DNA from: Bacteroidota bacterium | Lineage (GTDB): Bacteria; Bacteroidota; JABWAT01 | Assembly: GCA_020161835.1 (NCBI GenBank) | Contig: JAIUNL010000018.1 | Span: 38,052-102,051 of the forward strand | Length of the DNA stretch: 64,000 nt | Direction: 5' to 3' | Shown: positions 19,076 through 27,358 of the stretch, in pieces | How the letters are laid out: each line of letters begins with the position of its first letter | Numbering within the stretch: position 1 is the first letter of the stretch | Made by a program: the position numbers and the translations under genes | Notes under the pieces: model-generated | What the model saw: only the letters and a program-made list of their open reading frames with translations | What the model was told of the DNA's origin: nothing | Database searches by the model: none

Positions 19076-19618
19076 ATGAAAAATACAATTTACCTTTTTG
19101 CCATTGCTTCTCTGGCGGTTTTTACTGCCTGCGGACCTGCAAAAGAAACACAGATGTCACAACGTGGCGATTCACCAGACTGGGTTAACAAGGGAGCCGG
19201 AGCCTTTGATGATGAAAACATGCTTTATGGTGTAGGTTCATCTTCAGTTTCTGACCGTTCTGCATCAAGAATGCAATCTGGTGACCGGGCGAAAGCAGAA
19301 ATCGCCTCTCAACTTGCTGTTAAAATCAAATCACTTTCAAAAAATTACACAACTTCTACTTCTGGAAAAAAGGGAACGACAACCGATGTTTACGCCAATG
19401 TTACTGAAAACATCGTAAACAGAAGCCTGGTTGGCGTGAGTGTGGTTGATTACTATTACGATCCGGACGCACGGGTTATGTATGCTCTTGCAAAAGTTGA
19501 TCTTGAAAACATCCGGGAAGCCATTGATCAACAAAATGATCTTGACCCCGATATGAAAGCTGACATGAAGAGCAAAATGCAGGACATGTTCAAAGAATTA
19601 GAATCAAAAACCAAGTAA
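19076..19618 (+). CDS. LPP20-family lipoprotein
   Basis: From the ATG at 19076 (preceded by GAGGT with 6-nt spacing) the product has 180 residues. A lipoprotein signal 'MKNTIYLFAIASLAVFTAC' is followed by 'PDWVNKG...LYGVGSS', the hallmark W and (Y/F)GVG segment of LPP20 domains, and a lysine-rich helical tail. LPP20 proteins are exported lipoproteins of unclear function, often paired with LpoB-like proteins. It is first of three consecutive lipoprotein genes; the next begins 18 bp later. Confidence 0.8.
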   Translation: MKNTIYLFAIASLAVFTACGPAKETQMSQRGDSPDWVNKGAGAFDDENMLYGVGSSSVSDRSASRMQSGDRAKAEIASQLAVKIKSLSKNYTTSTSGKKGTTTDVYANVTENIVNRSLVGVSVVDYYYDPDARVMYALAKVDLENIREAIDQQNDLDPDMKADMKSKMQDMFKELESKTK

Positions 19619-19636
19619 AATATCCTGGAGGAGACT

Positions 19637-20257
19637 ATGAAAAATTCAGGCCTGCTTTTAACAGCCCTGACCGTGAGTGCCCTGGCAATTGCCGGATGCT
19701 CATCAACAGAACCGGCAAAGCGTACCGTAAGCCGTATTGAAACTGATAAACAAATTGACCTCAGCGGAAAGTGGAACGATACCGATTCAAAATTGGTCGC
19801 TGAAGAAATTATTACTGATGCCTTAAACTCACCCTGGCTTGAAAGTTCTGATTATACAACTGAAAAGAAACCTGTTGTGACAGTCGGAACGATTACAAAT
19901 AAAACGGCAGAACATATTGATGTAAGTATATTCATCAAAGATATTCAGCGTTCTGTTATCAATTCCCAAAAGGCAAAATTCGTTGCTGCCAAACCTCAAA
20001 AGGAAGAACTCAGAGACGAACGCCGTGAACAGCAGAAATATTCACGTGAAGAAACAGTAAAGCAAATGGCTGCTGAAACAGGTGCTGATATCATGCTACA
20101 GGGACAGATTTCATCCATCATTGACCGGTATGAAAATCAGAGAGTCATTTTCTATCAGGTTGATCTTGAAGCCGTTGATATTGAATCGGGTGAGATTATC
20201 TGGCAGGGACAAAAGAAAATTAAAAAATTCATTGATCAGGATAACTGGCAATTATGA
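19637..20257 (+). CDS. LpoB-like penicillin-binding protein activator
   Basis: LpoB is an outer-membrane lipoprotein that activates PBP1b in enterobacteria, and relatives (PF13036) occur across the FCB group. The 206-residue protein has a lipobox 'AIAGC' with a strong SD (GGAGGA) upstream. The conserved core is 'IDLSGKWNDTDSKLVAEEIITDAL', 'KPVVTVGTITNKTAEHID' and 'TGADIMLQGQISSIIDR', ending in 'SGEIIWQGQKKIKK'. It overlaps the next gene by 4 nt. The partner synthase is not in the window. Confidence 0.85.
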   Translation: MKNSGLLLTALTVSALAIAGCSSTEPAKRTVSRIETDKQIDLSGKWNDTDSKLVAEEIITDALNSPWLESSDYTTEKKPVVTVGTITNKTAEHIDVSIFIKDIQRSVINSQKAKFVAAKPQKEELRDERREQQKYSREETVKQMAAETGADIMLQGQISSIIDRYENQRVIFYQVDLEAVDIESGEIIWQGQKKIKKFIDQDNWQL

Positions 20258-21246
20258 AAACATCAATTTATCTAACCCTTGTTGTTTTTTCTGGTCTGGC
20301 ACTTGCCGGATGCGGTTCATCAAAAGAAGTTGCAGGTCCGCCAGAATGGCTGAACAAACCAATGGCAGGTCTGGATGAAGGTGCTTATGCAGCAACTGTC
20401 GGCACCGGGGCTTCGGTTGAAAAAGCAAAAGAAAGGGCAGTTCGTGAACTGGGATATTACTTCCAGACGAACATCAAAACCCGTTCTACTCAAAGTACAA
20501 TGTACAAGGAAACTTCAGACGGAGATAAATCAACCTCTGAACGTACCGACCGGATGGCGGAAGATATCTTCATCACCTCAGCCAACCAGCTCAGTTATGT
20601 TACGGTTGAAGAAACCTATCTGAATGACGGAACCTGGTATGCGAGAGCAATTCTCGATAAACCTGCATTCGGAATGTATCTGACTCAAATCATCAGCCGG
20701 GAAATGGAATCCTACACGTCCCAGTTTGAAGAAGCTCAGGATAAACCCATTTCGCTTTTAAAATTTTCAGCAGGTGCAGACCGGAAAGCAGCAAGAATCA
20801 AACAACTTGATAATTACCTTTCCGTTTTGAATCAATCCACCGGAATTTCTGAACTGACTGAAGTTGAAAAAGAGCTAAATACCTTCCGTCAAAATGTAGC
20901 TTTCATGGTTGAAATTCAGTTTAAAGATTCAACTAAAGCAAAAAAGCAAAATATGACAACCAGCGCTCTACGTGATGAGTTAAAACGGTCAGCTCCCGAA
21001 CTTCGGTTTGGCGAAAATGGAACACCCCAGTTTTATTTATCCTGCCAGGTTAAAACCCTTGCTGAGACTTGGGTAAGACCTGATAATTTTGCTCAACTCA
21101 GTTTTGATTACTACATTCTTGACGGTGAGAAAAAACCGCTTGAAAAACTTTCGGGAACTGCAAAAGGGGCTGGTACGACAGAAGAAGAAGCTTTTCGCCA
21201 GGCAGGTATTAACATCGCCAGACAGATTGTTTCGAAGTGGAAATAG
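20254..21246 (+). CDS. LPP20-like lipoprotein, long form
   Basis: The 330-residue protein starts with a lipobox 'LALAGC' and repeats the architecture of the first gene of the operon: 'PPEWLNKPMAGLDEGAYAATVGTG' aligns with 'PDWVNKGAGAFDDENMLYGVGSS', followed by a coiled helix and 'VEETYLNDGTWYARAILDK'. A second half (about residues 165-330) is extra and ends with a LPP20-like 'SGTAKGAGTTEEEAFRQAGINIARQIVSKW'. It is last in the trio and is followed by a heptad repeat and a terminator. Confidence 0.8.
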   Translation: MKTSIYLTLVVFSGLALAGCGSSKEVAGPPEWLNKPMAGLDEGAYAATVGTGASVEKAKERAVRELGYYFQTNIKTRSTQSTMYKETSDGDKSTSERTDRMAEDIFITSANQLSYVTVEETYLNDGTWYARAILDKPAFGMYLTQIISREMESYTSQFEEAQDKPISLLKFSAGADRKAARIKQLDNYLSVLNQSTGISELTEVEKELNTFRQNVAFMVEIQFKDSTKAKKQNMTTSALRDELKRSAPELRFGENGTPQFYLSCQVKTLAETWVRPDNFAQLSFDYYILDGEKKPLEKLSGTAKGAGTTEEEAFRQAGINIARQIVSKWK

Positions 21247-21251
21247 GAAAT

Positions 21252-21279
21252 CAGTTATAAGTGACAAGTGGTAAGTCGC
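21252..21279 (+). repeat. Short heptad repeat (4 units)
   Basis: Units CAGTTAT, AAGTGAC, AAGTGGT and AAGTCGC follow in register directly after the lipoprotein operon stop. They belong to the window-wide degenerate 7-bp family. Confidence 0.6.
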
Positions 21280-21283
21280 AAAT

Positions 21284-21314
21284 AAAAAAAGCCGGGAATA
21301 TCCGGCTTTTTTTT
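21284..21314. terminator. Bidirectional terminator
   Basis: AAAAAGCCGG and CCGGCTTTTT flank GAATAT, with A-tract on the left and T-tract on the right. It serves the lipoprotein operon on + and overlaps the last bases of the convergent gene ending at 21313. Confidence 0.85.
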
Positions 21315-22386
21315 ATTCTGTGATGACAACCCGAACCGAGTCAAATTCAAATGACATTTCCTTATTCAGGAAAATCATCTGGAGCAGGCTTCGGTAAAAT
21401 CCGTATAGCGGAATTGAGCGTGAAAGTTCCTGCCTGAATTGATCCCGGTTGAGTTTGAAAGATTTATGTGACGGCTCAGACATGTGGTCAAGTTCCATAT
21501 AATAATTGACCAGTGGCTGAAACTGAATTTCAAACATGTGATCCTGCCACCTGACAACACTTTTTATTGCCTGCCAACCCGTTTTTTTCTTTTGCTCGGG
21601 CGGACAAAATAAATAATCCTTCGTCTCCAAAAATTCTACCGGACTTACCTTATTCATAAAATTTCGGCTTCTAGCCAACCAGGAAAGCTGGGTAAGTCCG
21701 TCTTGTTCAAGCGTGTTGTGTACTGACCGGCAAAATTCATCAGTTTCACAAACAATTTTAACCCCGAAAACATCTTTTACATATTTACTGTATTGCTGAA
21801 GCTGTTTATCCCGTCTCAAAAGCTGATCAATCTGGAAAATTTCATCAGTCACTTTATTCCAGATTTCTTCTTCAGCCTTAACCCGGCTGGTAATCCGGTT
21901 GATACCCTGAGTTCCCCTGATGGTTGGCAGATATTCAACGAAATTTGCTGAAAGTACCAGAGATTTCCATTGGGAATCGTGGTTATACCTGAAATTATTC
22001 AGCATGTGATTCCCGAGATCCAGATCGGTTTCAGAAAACAGCATTTCCCGGGTCAATCTTTCCCTGATCAGAAACGGACGTGTGCTGTCTGGCAAAACGC
22101 CGATTACATTGCTGTGAAGTTCGAATTTATTTTTAAAAAAACAGGAAGAAAGCAGATGAGCCAATTGATGAAGATTATTTTCACCCTTTAAAATCTGGTT
22201 TTTAAATGCCAATCTGACCGAATCCAGATAGGAACGTGAAAATTCAAAGGTGAGTTTTCTGCCAGGGTTCGCTTCAAGTTCATTTTTTCGTTCAGTCAGC
22301 ATGGACATGAACTGATGAAGAACAGGTTCATCAATAACCATAAATAACGGCGAATCAGAAAAGGATCGGAGGGCTTTGTCTTCCAT
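21313..22386 (-). CDS. Divergent RelA/SpoT-synthetase-like protein
   Basis: The 357-residue protein is not an obvious member of any family, but residues 165-312 follow the order of motifs of a RelA/SpoT (p)ppGpp synthetase domain: R168-V-K170 (family RxK), D205-VFGVKIV (family DxxGxRI, catalytic Asp), K256-DYLF (KDYI), G270-WQAI (GYQSL, with Trp for the stacking Tyr), F-E286-I-Q (catalytic Glu of vEIQI), and H307-KSFK (HxxYK). No HD hydrolase, TGS or ACT domain is present. The N-terminal 160 residues are helical and unrecognised. It is monocistronic, convergent with the lipoprotein operon. The synthetase-fold reading is mine and the activity is unproven. Confidence 0.6.
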   Translation of the reverse strand: MEDKALRSFSDSPLFMVIDEPVLHQFMSMLTERKNELEANPGRKLTFEFSRSYLDSVRLAFKNQILKGENNLHQLAHLLSSCFFKNKFELHSNVIGVLPDSTRPFLIRERLTREMLFSETDLDLGNHMLNNFRYNHDSQWKSLVLSANFVEYLPTIRGTQGINRITSRVKAEEEIWNKVTDEIFQIDQLLRRDKQLQQYSKYVKDVFGVKIVCETDEFCRSVHNTLEQDGLTQLSWLARSRNFMNKVSPVEFLETKDYLFCPPEQKKKTGWQAIKSVVRWQDHMFEIQFQPLVNYYMELDHMSEPSHKSFKLNRDQFRQELSRSIPLYGFYRSLLQMIFLNKEMSFEFDSVRVVITE

Positions 22387-22482
22387 AACTATCTTTATAT
22401 TCTTTATTTATTAAAGATAATAACGATTTTGTATTTAGTTAAATAAATTACATGGAAATATTCTATTTAGTTATTTAATATA

Positions 22483-23847
22483 TTATTTCAAGCCCAACCG
22501 TTCAAGCCTTGACCGCAGATGACGTTCTGAGATACCCAGCAGTCGTGCGGCTGCGGATTGATTCCCGGTTGTTTGGCGAAGAGCCTCCTGAATCATCGTC
22601 GTTTCAAATTTGGCAAGTTTTTCTTCGTATCCGGCTGAAAGATCTTCAGGATCATTTTCAGTTTTTTCTTTTGAACTCAGGTTTGCAGGAAAATCAGCGG
22701 TTGTAATCTGATCGCCACGGCATAAAATCACAGCTCTTTCAAGCAGATTCTGCAATTCACGTACATTTCCCGGAAAATCATATTTCATGAGTTTGTCGAA
22801 AGCTTCCCGTGAAAGTGCGGTGACTTTTTTCCCGTTTTCTTCAGAAAATTTCCGGATAAAATGATCCGCCAGAACCGGAATATCAGTCCGGCGTTTTCTC
22901 AACGGCGGAATTTCAATCATGACCACATTGAGCCGGTAAAACAAATCCTCCCGGAAAGCACCGGTTTTTATCATTTCTTCCAGATTTCGGTGAGTCGCCG
23001 CCACAATTCTCACATCAGCCTGGCGCTGCTGATTGCCGCCAATCCGTTCGTAGGTGCCAAACTGGATAGCACGAAGCAGTTTCACCTGAACAGCCATGGG
23101 CATATCACCGATTTCATCAATAAAAAGGGTTCCGCCATCTGCCTGCTCAAAACGACCCATCCGTTGCTGAATGGCGCCGGTAAAACTTCCTTTTTCGTGT
23201 CCGAATAATTCACTTTCCAGCGTGCCTTCGTTAAAGGCGGCCACATTCATTATGATCAGGGGTTTGTTTTTTCTCGGACTTGCAACGTGGATTGCTTTTG
23301 CAACCAATTCTTTTCCTGTTCCGCTTTCACCACGGATCAGAACCGTTGCTTTACTGTTCGCAACCCGGGCTGCCAGGTTTAGAACGGCTTCCATCTCGGG
23401 ACTTTGAGAAACGACAGCAGAAATCTGAAACCGGCGGGTTAAGGTTTCTTTCAGGATTTTATTTTCGGCTGTCAGCCGGTGTTTCTCCTGAATCCGGTTG
23501 ATTGCACTTTCAAGAATATCAAGATCAATCGGCTTGGTGAGGAAATCCCATGCACCCAACTTCATCATTTCAACCGCTTCTTCAAGACGGCCAAAAGCCG
23601 TCATCACGACAACGTCAGTTTCCGGCCATGCAACTTTTGTCTGCCTGAGCAAATCAAGACCCGTTCCGCCCGGCATTTTAAAATCGGTCAAAACCAAATC
23701 GACAACTTCATTTTTTAGAATTTCCAGGGCTGGTGTCATCCCGGTGGCAGTAAAAACTGTAATACCCCGGCGTTTCAGAAATCCTGAAAGAGAAATCCGT
23801 TGGGCTTCTTCATCGTCTACTATCAAAACTGAAAATTGATCGGTCAT
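22483..23847 (-). CDS. Sigma54-dependent response regulator, NtrC family
   Basis: The 454-residue regulator has a receiver domain with phospho-Asp in 'LVLTDFKMPGGTGLD'. A sigma54-interacting AAA+ domain follows, with Walker A 'GESGTGKE', the sigma54 loop 'GSFTGA' and Walker B 'GGTLFIDEIGD'. A C-terminal Fis-type HTH ends it ('NQSAAARLLGISERHLRSRLERL'). GSFTGA is a permitted variant of GAFTGA. It lies 27 bp after the kinase gene and is surely its partner. The HTH class fits the tandem dyads at 27359-27395 upstream of the operon head, making it a likely autoregulator of this locus. Confidence 0.92.
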   Translation of the reverse strand: MTDQFSVLIVDDEEAQRISLSGFLKRRGITVFTATGMTPALEILKNEVVDLVLTDFKMPGGTGLDLLRQTKVAWPETDVVVMTAFGRLEEAVEMMKLGAWDFLTKPIDLDILESAINRIQEKHRLTAENKILKETLTRRFQISAVVSQSPEMEAVLNLAARVANSKATVLIRGESGTGKELVAKAIHVASPRKNKPLIIMNVAAFNEGTLESELFGHEKGSFTGAIQQRMGRFEQADGGTLFIDEIGDMPMAVQVKLLRAIQFGTYERIGGNQQRQADVRIVAATHRNLEEMIKTGAFREDLFYRLNVVMIEIPPLRKRRTDIPVLADHFIRKFSEENGKKVTALSREAFDKLMKYDFPGNVRELQNLLERAVILCRGDQITTADFPANLSSKEKTENDPEDLSAGYEEKLAKFETTMIQEALRQTTGNQSAAARLLGISERHLRSRLERLGLK

Positions 23848-23874
23848 AAATTCTTTGGTTTAATTGAAAATCAC

Positions 23875-25437
23875 CTATTCAACCGGAAATTCCAGAATGA
23901 ACCGGGTACCTGATGGTTTTCGATCTTCGATCCGGATGGAGCCGCCATTTACTGCAACCATTTGTCTGACCATGGCGAGTCCGATTCCCGTTCCATCAGA
24001 TTTGGTTGTAAAATACAGATCAAAAACCCGTGATTTGATGTCATCCGGGATGCCGCTTCCATTGTCTTCAACTAAAATTCTGAAGACAGATGAAGTTGAT
24101 TTCAGTTCAACACTTACCAACCCTTTTTCGGATACAGAGTCAACTGCATTCTTGACCAGATTTCTTAAAATCTCGGTTAGCTGAATCTGGTCAGCTAGAA
24201 GTTCGTGCTTTTCTGAAATTGAGATAATGACTTTACAGGACTTTGAAATGCCGATTGCATTGAATTCCGGTTCAAGTTCCCTCGCCCATTTTTCAATCTG
24301 AATCATTCGTTTTACCGGTGCTGCCGGACGTGCAAATTGCAGAAAACTGGTAATTTTCTCATTCATCCGAAGCGTTTCCTGTCTGACAATTTTCAGGAGA
24401 TGGTGAAACTCTTCTTCGTTTTGTGTTGAGGTAAAATCCTTATCAATTTGCTGCACAAGGGTTCCGATTGCATTCAGCGGGTTTCTCAATTCGTGTGCCA
24501 CACCTGCTGCCAGTTCAGCCTGATTCTTTGCTTTATCCTCAAGAACCTGATGCTGTTCAAGCTTTCTTACCAGTTCTTCCTTTTTCCCCATCAGATAAAT
24601 AATCAGAAGAAATGAAAAAGCAAGTCCTGACCATAAAAGTAAAGCCACAGTAAGGCGCCGTGTCATCCGGGTTGAAAATGTATCCCAGGAAGCCACCGAA
24701 ATTCCTATTCTGAAAATACCCAGAGCTGTTCCATCCAAAAAAACTGCTTTTTTGACTTCAATAAGCGTATCCGGATCAGAAAGTGCAGTTATAAATAAAC
24801 TATCAGGATGATGAAAAATGGTGTGGATCTCAGTTTCAGAAAGTAAGTCACCCTCAAAATCAGTTGCAGAAACCAGAATATCAGTAGAATCCTGAAGAAG
24901 CGCATAACGGACTTCATCGTGTTTCATGAGCTCTGCAAGGTAAAAACCAAGTCCGTTTTCTTTTCTGAATCTAACCAGATGATCTGCACGAACGCCGGCA
25001 ACCATTCCTTTGCTGTTTCCGGTTGCCCATCCCTGAAAAAACCACGATTTGCCGGTAACCGGATTGGTTTCAAGCTTCTGAAGGTAAATTTCACCTGGTT
25101 CAAGAGAATCGGGAACGGAAATTGAAAACAACGTATCGGCAGAATTTGCTTTACTGTAAAGAGCCGGATTTAAGATTGCATATCTGGTTACCTCAAGATG
25201 TTCTTTGAGGCGGTTAACCATGGCACGGTCAGCATTCAGGGCAACAGTTGAGCCGGTAATAACCTGACCGGTAAGCAACCGGGCATGTTCCTCTTTCATC
25301 CGGTGAAGATCTGCCTTGCTTTGATTGTATTCCAAAAGTGCATTGATTACTGCAGCAAGGGTAAGAATTAAAAACAGAATACCCAGATTGAGGGGTTTGA
25401 TCAGATTCATTAGGGTTGAAAATCGGTTGGTAATCAT
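23875..25437 (-). CDS. Membrane sensor histidine kinase
   Basis: The 520-residue kinase has two membrane segments (about residues 17-35 and 263-284) enclosing a periplasmic sensor of about 225 residues, of the type found in AtoS/ZraS-like kinases. The cytoplasmic part contains a coiled coil, HisKA 'AAGVAHELRNPLNAIGTLVQQ' and HATPase motifs 'LRNLVKNAVDSV', 'VEDNGSGIPDDI' and 'TKSDGTGIGLAMV'. It precedes the sigma54 regulator by 27 bp. The gap of 151 bp to the upstream barrel gene contains a dispersed repeat, so kinase expression may be partly uncoupled from the secreted genes. Confidence 0.9.
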   Translation of the reverse strand: MITNRFSTLMNLIKPLNLGILFLILTLAAVINALLEYNQSKADLHRMKEEHARLLTGQVITGSTVALNADRAMVNRLKEHLEVTRYAILNPALYSKANSADTLFSISVPDSLEPGEIYLQKLETNPVTGKSWFFQGWATGNSKGMVAGVRADHLVRFRKENGLGFYLAELMKHDEVRYALLQDSTDILVSATDFEGDLLSETEIHTIFHHPDSLFITALSDPDTLIEVKKAVFLDGTALGIFRIGISVASWDTFSTRMTRRLTVALLLWSGLAFSFLLIIYLMGKKEELVRKLEQHQVLEDKAKNQAELAAGVAHELRNPLNAIGTLVQQIDKDFTSTQNEEEFHHLLKIVRQETLRMNEKITSFLQFARPAAPVKRMIQIEKWARELEPEFNAIGISKSCKVIISISEKHELLADQIQLTEILRNLVKNAVDSVSEKGLVSVELKSTSSVFRILVEDNGSGIPDDIKSRVFDLYFTTKSDGTGIGLAMVRQMVAVNGGSIRIEDRKPSGTRFILEFPVE

Positions 25438-25491
25438 TCTGGAAGTTCTGGTTTTTATTTCTTCAAAAGTAAGAAAAATAAATCAGATTAA

Positions 25492-25544
25492 TCATGCTTC
25501 AATACATCCCGATCCCGATTCCCGGGACGGGATACTCAGCATGG
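25492..25544. repeat. Dispersed palindromic repeat
   Basis: TCATGCT at the left and AGCATGG at the right (one mismatch) bracket an internal CCCGATTCCCGGGACGGGA region and an ACTCAG box. It is nearly the same as the element at 32874-32925. Confidence 0.65.
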
Positions 25545-25588
25545 CACACCTGAGATTTCGTGATTTAAAATTTCGATCAGAACAAAAA

Positions 25589-26806
25589 TCAGAATGTCCA
25601 GGAAAGGTAAAGTTTTGCGCCCGATGCCGGATATTGATACCAATAACTGTTCGAATTGTTTTTTTGATAATAACCGGTGAGCTTAAAGTCGAGGGTTTGT
25701 CCAGGGGCAAAATCAAAGAAAAAGGTTTTTTCTGCAGAAAGAGAAAGTCCCGGACGGTCATCTGTTCTCAGATCGGATGAAACCAGTACAGAATTTGACC
25801 AGGCAACCTGAGATGTATATTGTTTCAACAAATAGGATCCGGTGAGGGTTGTTTTCCATTCTGAGGGAAGTAAAAAGGTTACCCCAGCTTGTAAACCCTG
25901 GGAATTGTACCCGGAATTATCATCAAGCCATTCTGATGCAATTGCACTTACTGAGGAAGATTTTTTCTCATTCTGGGCTGATAAAACCCAGTGCAAATCA
26001 CCGGATAAATTTACTGAGGACCAGGAATTGATATTTTGCGAAACTTTAAACCAGGAATCAGAAATACCGGCAAGCTGCCTTGCGATCCGTGAAGATCCGG
26101 CATTTTTCCCGTTTCCCATCATGCCGGAACCTTCAACACCATTTCCCTGCCCTTTTCCACGTCCGTTTCCTTCAATTGAAATTCCGGTAAATTCTTCATA
26201 CATCATGCTTGTTGATACGGGGATAACTCCTGTTCCGGTTGTGGGTTCCGTTAAAAAATATTTCCCAGAAAGTTCGGTGCCCAGAGTCAGTGAAGTGCGG
26301 GTTTCAAAACTGGTATTCCATTCTGTATATCCCGAAATAACAAGTTGATCCAGTTCTTCGGCATCCTGATACCAGGTTCCTGAAACGGAAGCGCCAGATT
26401 CAAACCAACCGGTTTCAGATTCATCTCTAAAATAGAAGCCGGCAAATGGCCGGATGAAAGTAAGTCCGGCAACTTCGTTTATGGAAAGTTGGTGGCTTAA
26501 TCCAAATTCAGACGTCCATTTTCCTGATAAAAAACTGAGAGTGAGATCTTCACCCAAGTAATTGTAATCAGGATCACCGGAATAAGACTGAAACCGGGGA
26601 TCCCAGTAAATGGAAAGAAAATCATTTGACCACCCGATTTCACCTGAAAAGGAAGAAATAAGTGATGGATTGGTGTATCGGTAGGAAAATGGAGTTTCAG
26701 TGTATTCCTGTCCGGTTTGGGCAGAAAAATACCAGTCTTGTGCAAAACTGTTATCCGTCAACATTAAAAAAGCCATCATCAGAATTGAAGCAAAACTGGT
26801 TTTCAT
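25589..26806 (-). CDS. Outer-membrane beta-barrel protein with Gly/Asn-rich loop
   Basis: The 405-residue protein has a signal peptide ('...DNSFAQ|DW') and alternating amphipathic strands ending in 'AKLYLSWTF', a terminal-Phe barrel strand. Residues 211-240 form a low-complexity Gly/Asn/Lys-rich loop ('GNGRGKGQGNG', 'GMMGNGKNAG') predicted to face the outside or periplasm. The gene upstream (26828-27232) encodes a secreted protein with a similar Gly-rich tract, 21 bp away. No named family is recognised. It is probably the second gene of a sigma54-controlled unit. Confidence 0.75.
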   Translation of the reverse strand: MKTSFASILMMAFLMLTDNSFAQDWYFSAQTGQEYTETPFSYRYTNPSLISSFSGEIGWSNDFLSIYWDPRFQSYSGDPDYNYLGEDLTLSFLSGKWTSEFGLSHQLSINEVAGLTFIRPFAGFYFRDESETGWFESGASVSGTWYQDAEELDQLVISGYTEWNTSFETRTSLTLGTELSGKYFLTEPTTGTGVIPVSTSMMYEEFTGISIEGNGRGKGQGNGVEGSGMMGNGKNAGSSRIARQLAGISDSWFKVSQNINSWSSVNLSGDLHWVLSAQNEKKSSSVSAIASEWLDDNSGYNSQGLQAGVTFLLPSEWKTTLTGSYLLKQYTSQVAWSNSVLVSSDLRTDDRPGLSLSAEKTFFFDFAPGQTLDFKLTGYYQKNNSNSYWYQYPASGAKLYLSWTF

Positions 26807-26827
26807 GATTTACTCTGGTTATTCAGA

Positions 26828-27232
26828 TTACTTGGTTGGAGTTGTTGCAGGTGTAACCGGGTTTTGTATGCAAGCACCTCTGCCCTGTCCACGTCCGGCT
26901 CCCTGACCACGGCCACCTTTGCCGCCACGACCCATTCCCTGTCCGCGACCGGCGTTATCATTGATTCCGTCTCCATTTTTATCTACAAAGCCTGAACCCA
27001 TTCCGGTTCCCTTTTTGTAATCCGGATCGACGCCATTCGGAATTCCGTCGCCGTCATGATCGGGTGCGTTGTCATTAAAGCCATCGCCATTTTTATCAAC
27101 GAAACGGGGACCGTGAACAGTGGGTGGTTTGATTTTCGATTTATCATCTGAAGGTTTTACTGTTTGAGCTGAAACCGAGAAAAACAATCCGGTTGCCAGC
27201 ATCAGGGTGAGAGTAAGAAAAGTACGTTTCAT
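26828..27232 (-). CDS. Secreted Ca-binding-motif protein with Gly/Arg-rich tail
   Basis: The 134-residue protein has a signal peptide ('...FFSVSAQ') and three calcium-type acidic loops: DKNGDG (46-51), DHDGDG (58-63) and DKNGDG (84-89), resembling thrombospondin type 3 or EF-hand-like DxDxDG loops. A Gly/Arg/Gln-rich stretch follows (about 95-119), then a single Cys and a Pro/Thr end. It is first in its transcription unit. A -24/-12 promoter match lies 37-51 bp upstream of its start. By position it takes the place of ZraP or CpxP in envelope-stress circuits, but with calcium-type rather than zinc-type motifs. Confidence 0.8.
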   Translation of the reverse strand: MKRTFLTLTLMLATGLFFSVSAQTVKPSDDKSKIKPPTVHGPRFVDKNGDGFNDNAPDHDGDGIPNGVDPDYKKGTGMGSGFVDKNGDGINDNAGRGQGMGRGGKGGRGQGAGRGQGRGACIQNPVTPATTPTK

Positions 27233-27267
27233 TTCAATTTCCTTTCAAAGTGTTCATTCCCATCTGT

Positions 27268-27283
27268 TACAACTACAGTGCCA
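27268..27283 (-). promoter_or_regulatory. Candidate sigma54 (-24/-12) promoter
   Basis: Read on the minus strand the site is TGGCAC-TGTAG-TTGTA. It keeps the TGGCAC and TTG blocks at the correct 5-nt spacing of the consensus TGGCACG-N4-TTGCA; the two mismatches are G-to-T after TGGCAC and C-to-T at -12. The predicted start near 27257 gives a 25-nt leader before the ATG at 27232. Confidence 0.6.
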
Positions 27284-27358
27284 GAACGATAATAATTTCT
27301 AAGTCATTGTTATTGTTAATGATAGAACTCATCTCCAGACGTCTGCACCACCTATAAT

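Noticed and set aside
25325..26348. Long + strand frames (151 and 168 codons) opposite the kinase and barrel genes
   Set aside because: They are antisense to genes with clear domains and contain repeat-derived sequence; no protein features.
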